64,000 nucleotides of DNA from contig JBDVOJ010000032.1 of the NCBI GenBank assembly GCA_039969155.1, forward strand, positions 124,001 through 188,000, in the 5' to 3' direction. A program made the translations under genes and the position numbers. Shown here piece after piece: positions 62,515 to 64,000 of this stretch (positions are counted from its first letter, which is position 1; every line of letters starts with the position of its first letter). Under the pieces are notes generated by a model. It did no database searches. It was not told the origin of the DNA and worked only from the letters and a program-made list of their open reading frames with translations. The DNA is from GCA-002733465 sp039969155 (GTDB taxonomy: Bacteria; Pseudomonadota; Gammaproteobacteria; Enterobacterales; Kangiellaceae).

Positions 62515-64000
62515 ATGAGTAATCAAGAAAACCAAACGCCAACAATTGACGACAACAAGCTGATCGCGGAGCGAAAAGATAAACTCGCTAGTATTCGAGA
62601 AAATTGTTCGGCAAATGGGCACCCGAATCATTTTAAGCCGAGTCACTACGCTAACGATCTTCAAAATGAACATGCCGCGCAAGATAAAGAAACCGTTGTC
62701 GGCTTAAATAAAGTTGTTAGCATTGCTGGAAGAGTCATGGCCAAACGAGGCCCGTTTTTTGTTATTCAAGATATGACTGGAAGAATTCAAGCTTATGCGC
62801 CAAAAGATGCGCAAAAAGACATGAAAGCGCGTTGGGGTAGCCTGGATATCGGCGATATTATCGGTGTGCAAGGGCAACTTAAACTTAGCGGCCACGGCGA
62901 CTTATTTGTCACTATGGAAGAATATCATTTACTGACCAAGTCACTGCGGCCATTGCCAGAAAAGCACGCAGGACTAAAAGACCAAGAAATAAAATATCGA
63001 CAAAGGTATGTCGATTTGATCACTAGTGAAGAGACCCGAAAGAATTTTCTAATTCGCAGTAGAGTGATTGAAGGGATCCGTCGCTTTTTGGTTGAAAAGA
63101 ATTTTATGGAAGTTGAAACGCCTATGTTGCAGGTGATCCCTGGCGGTGCTGTCGCAAGACCATTTGTGACACATCATAATGCCATGGACATCGATATGTA
63201 TTTGAGAATTGCTCCAGAGCTTTATCTAAAACGATTGGTTGTTGGCGGTTTTGACAGGGTGTTTGAAATTAATCGAAATTTTAGAAATGAAGGTTTGTCA
63301 ACTCGACATAATCCCGAGTTTACCATGTTGGAGTTTTATCACGCTTATGCCGACTATCAGGACTTAATGAATCTAACGGAAGATATGTTAAGAACGGTTG
63401 CTCAAGATGTTCTTGGTACAACGATTGTGACTAATACGACAAAGGATGCGGAAGGTAATGTTACCGACAGTGTCGACTATGATTTCGGTGCGAAGTTCGA
63501 GCGGATTTCAATGGTCGATGCGATTCTAAAATATAATCCGTCATTTGAAGAAAGTGTGTTCAGAGCGCCCGAAGAAAATTTTCAGAAAATTAAAGAATAC
63601 GCCAAGCAAGTTCATGTTAAAGAACCTGCAGTTGATGGTATTTGGGGGCCTGGAAAATACATCTGCGAGATCTTTGAAGAGACTGCTGAACACTTGCTCA
63701 TTCAACCTACATTTATTACTGAATATCCGTGGGAAGTATCACCACTCGCTCGTCGCAATGATGATAACCCTTTTATTACCGATCGTTTTGAGTTTTTTGT
63801 TGGTGGACGAGAAATAGCTAACGGTTTTTCAGAATTAAATGACGCTGAAGATCAAGCCGCTAGATTTAGGAAACAAGTTGAAGAAAAAGATGCTGGTGAT
63901 GACGAAGCTATGCATTTTGATGATGATTATATTAATGCCCTTGAGTATGGTTTGCCACCTACTGCCGGTGAAGGAATTGGTATTGACCGATTGGTGATGT
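62515..64000 (+). CDS. lysS: Lysyl-tRNA synthetase, class II (cut by window edge)
   Basis: 495 codons are inside the window, and the end lies past the right edge. N-terminal OB-fold for tRNA binding (VSIAGRVMAKRGPFFVIQDM), then the class II catalytic core: motif 1 MEVETPMLQVIPGGAVARPF, motif 2 FEINRNFRNEGLSTRHNPEF and motif 3 starting GEGIGIDRLVM at the edge. Full length should be near 500, so only the last few codons are missing. Linked to prfB as in many gammaproteobacteria. Start ATG at 62515. Confidence 0.96.
   Translation, partial: MSNQENQTPTIDDNKLIAERKDKLASIRENCSANGHPNHFKPSHYANDLQNEHAAQDKETVVGLNKVVSIAGRVMAKRGPFFVIQDMTGRIQAYAPKDAQKDMKARWGSLDIGDIIGVQGQLKLSGHGDLFVTMEEYHLLTKSLRPLPEKHAGLKDQEIKYRQRYVDLITSEETRKNFLIRSRVIEGIRRFLVEKNFMEVETPMLQVIPGGAVARPFVTHHNAMDIDMYLRIAPELYLKRLVVGGFDRVFEINRNFRNEGLSTRHNPEFTMLEFYHAYADYQDLMNLTEDMLRTVAQDVLGTTIVTNTTKDAEGNVTDSVDYDFGAKFERISMVDAILKYNPSFEESVFRAPEENFQKIKEYAKQVHVKEPAVDGIWGPGKYICEIFEETAEHLLIQPTFITEYPWEVSPLARRNDDNPFITDRFEFFVGGREIANGFSELNDAEDQAARFRKQVEEKDAGDDEAMHFDDDYINALEYGLPPTAGEGIGIDRLVM

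Noticed and set aside
1..64000. tRNA or rRNA genes, prophage or complete insertion sequences
   Set aside because: I looked on both strands and saw no tRNA T-loop/acceptor pattern, rRNA segment, transposase or phage structural gene that I could support.

Overview
This window reads as a chromosome segment of a low-GC (roughly 40-43 %, by eye) gammaproteobacterium. The evidence is the order diaA-yraN-lpoA/rsmI, then rnpB-mraZ and a complete dcw (division and cell wall) cluster ending ftsZ-lpxC-dciA-M23 peptidase, then secA-mutT and prfB-lysS. Several proteins resemble those of marine Oceanospirillales-type bacteria (for example the Kangiellaceae), but I cannot fix the genus from sequence alone.

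Layout. (1) 1-3.6 kb: envelope block, diaA/gmhA (cut by the left edge), yraN and lpoA on the minus strand, with rsmI divergent. (2) 3.7-15.4 kb: an accessory block lying where many relatives have rsmI next to rnpB-mraZ. It holds an esterase/TPR protein, a Pro-rich lipoprotein, an ECF sigma factor plus a membrane Ser/Thr kinase with TPRs, a small double-glycine-leader peptide with no normal start codon, an OmpR-type two-component system and a Lys/Ala-rich coiled-coil protein. (3) 15.5-36.4 kb: RNase P RNA, a promoter with five 10-bp-phased GTG boxes (probable MraZ operator), then mraZ-rsmH-ftsL-ftsI-murE-murF-mraY-murD-ftsW-murG-murC-ddl-ftsQ-ftsA-ftsZ, mostly overlapping or within 30 bp, then lpxC, dciA (convergent) and an M23 peptidase. 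(4) 36.4-55.8 kb: a second accessory block before secA. It holds a molybdenum hydroxylase operon with its maturation genes (SufU-like, XdhC, MocA-like), a TlpA-like lipoprotein, a repeat-rich 0.9-kb non-coding stretch, fabY, a GlxA-type regulator, a DsbA-like thioredoxin, a DUF1569-like Tat protein, a secreted M14 carboxypeptidase, a pspC-like gene, two small orphan genes arranged like integron cassettes, a DJ-1-like protein lacking its nucleophile, a protein with an isolated HELSH motif and a SufS/CsdA-type cysteine desulfurase. (5) 56-64 kb: secA, mutT, a chalcone-isomerase-like/TonB-C-like fusion, a small lipoprotein, prfB with its programmed +1 frameshift, and lysS (cut by the right edge).

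How the genes work together. The core block makes UDP-MurNAc-pentapeptide and lipid II, flips and polymerises it at the septum, and builds the Z ring; lpxC adds the committed step of lipid A synthesis and lpoA supports the bifunctional peptidoglycan synthase. The molybdenum hydroxylase operon appears self-contained: catalytic subunits, Moco sulfuration/insertion (XdhC), cytidylyl transfer (MocA-like) and a dedicated Fe-S scaffold. The most unusual points are the GG-leader peptide beside the kinase/sigma locus, the cassette-like pair at 51.3-52.2 kb with matching attC-like ends, and several odd domain combinations (TonB-box-like motif inside a histidine kinase, chalcone-isomerase/TonB-C fusion, HELSH protein). 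Functions are read from motifs and gene order; no database search was run.
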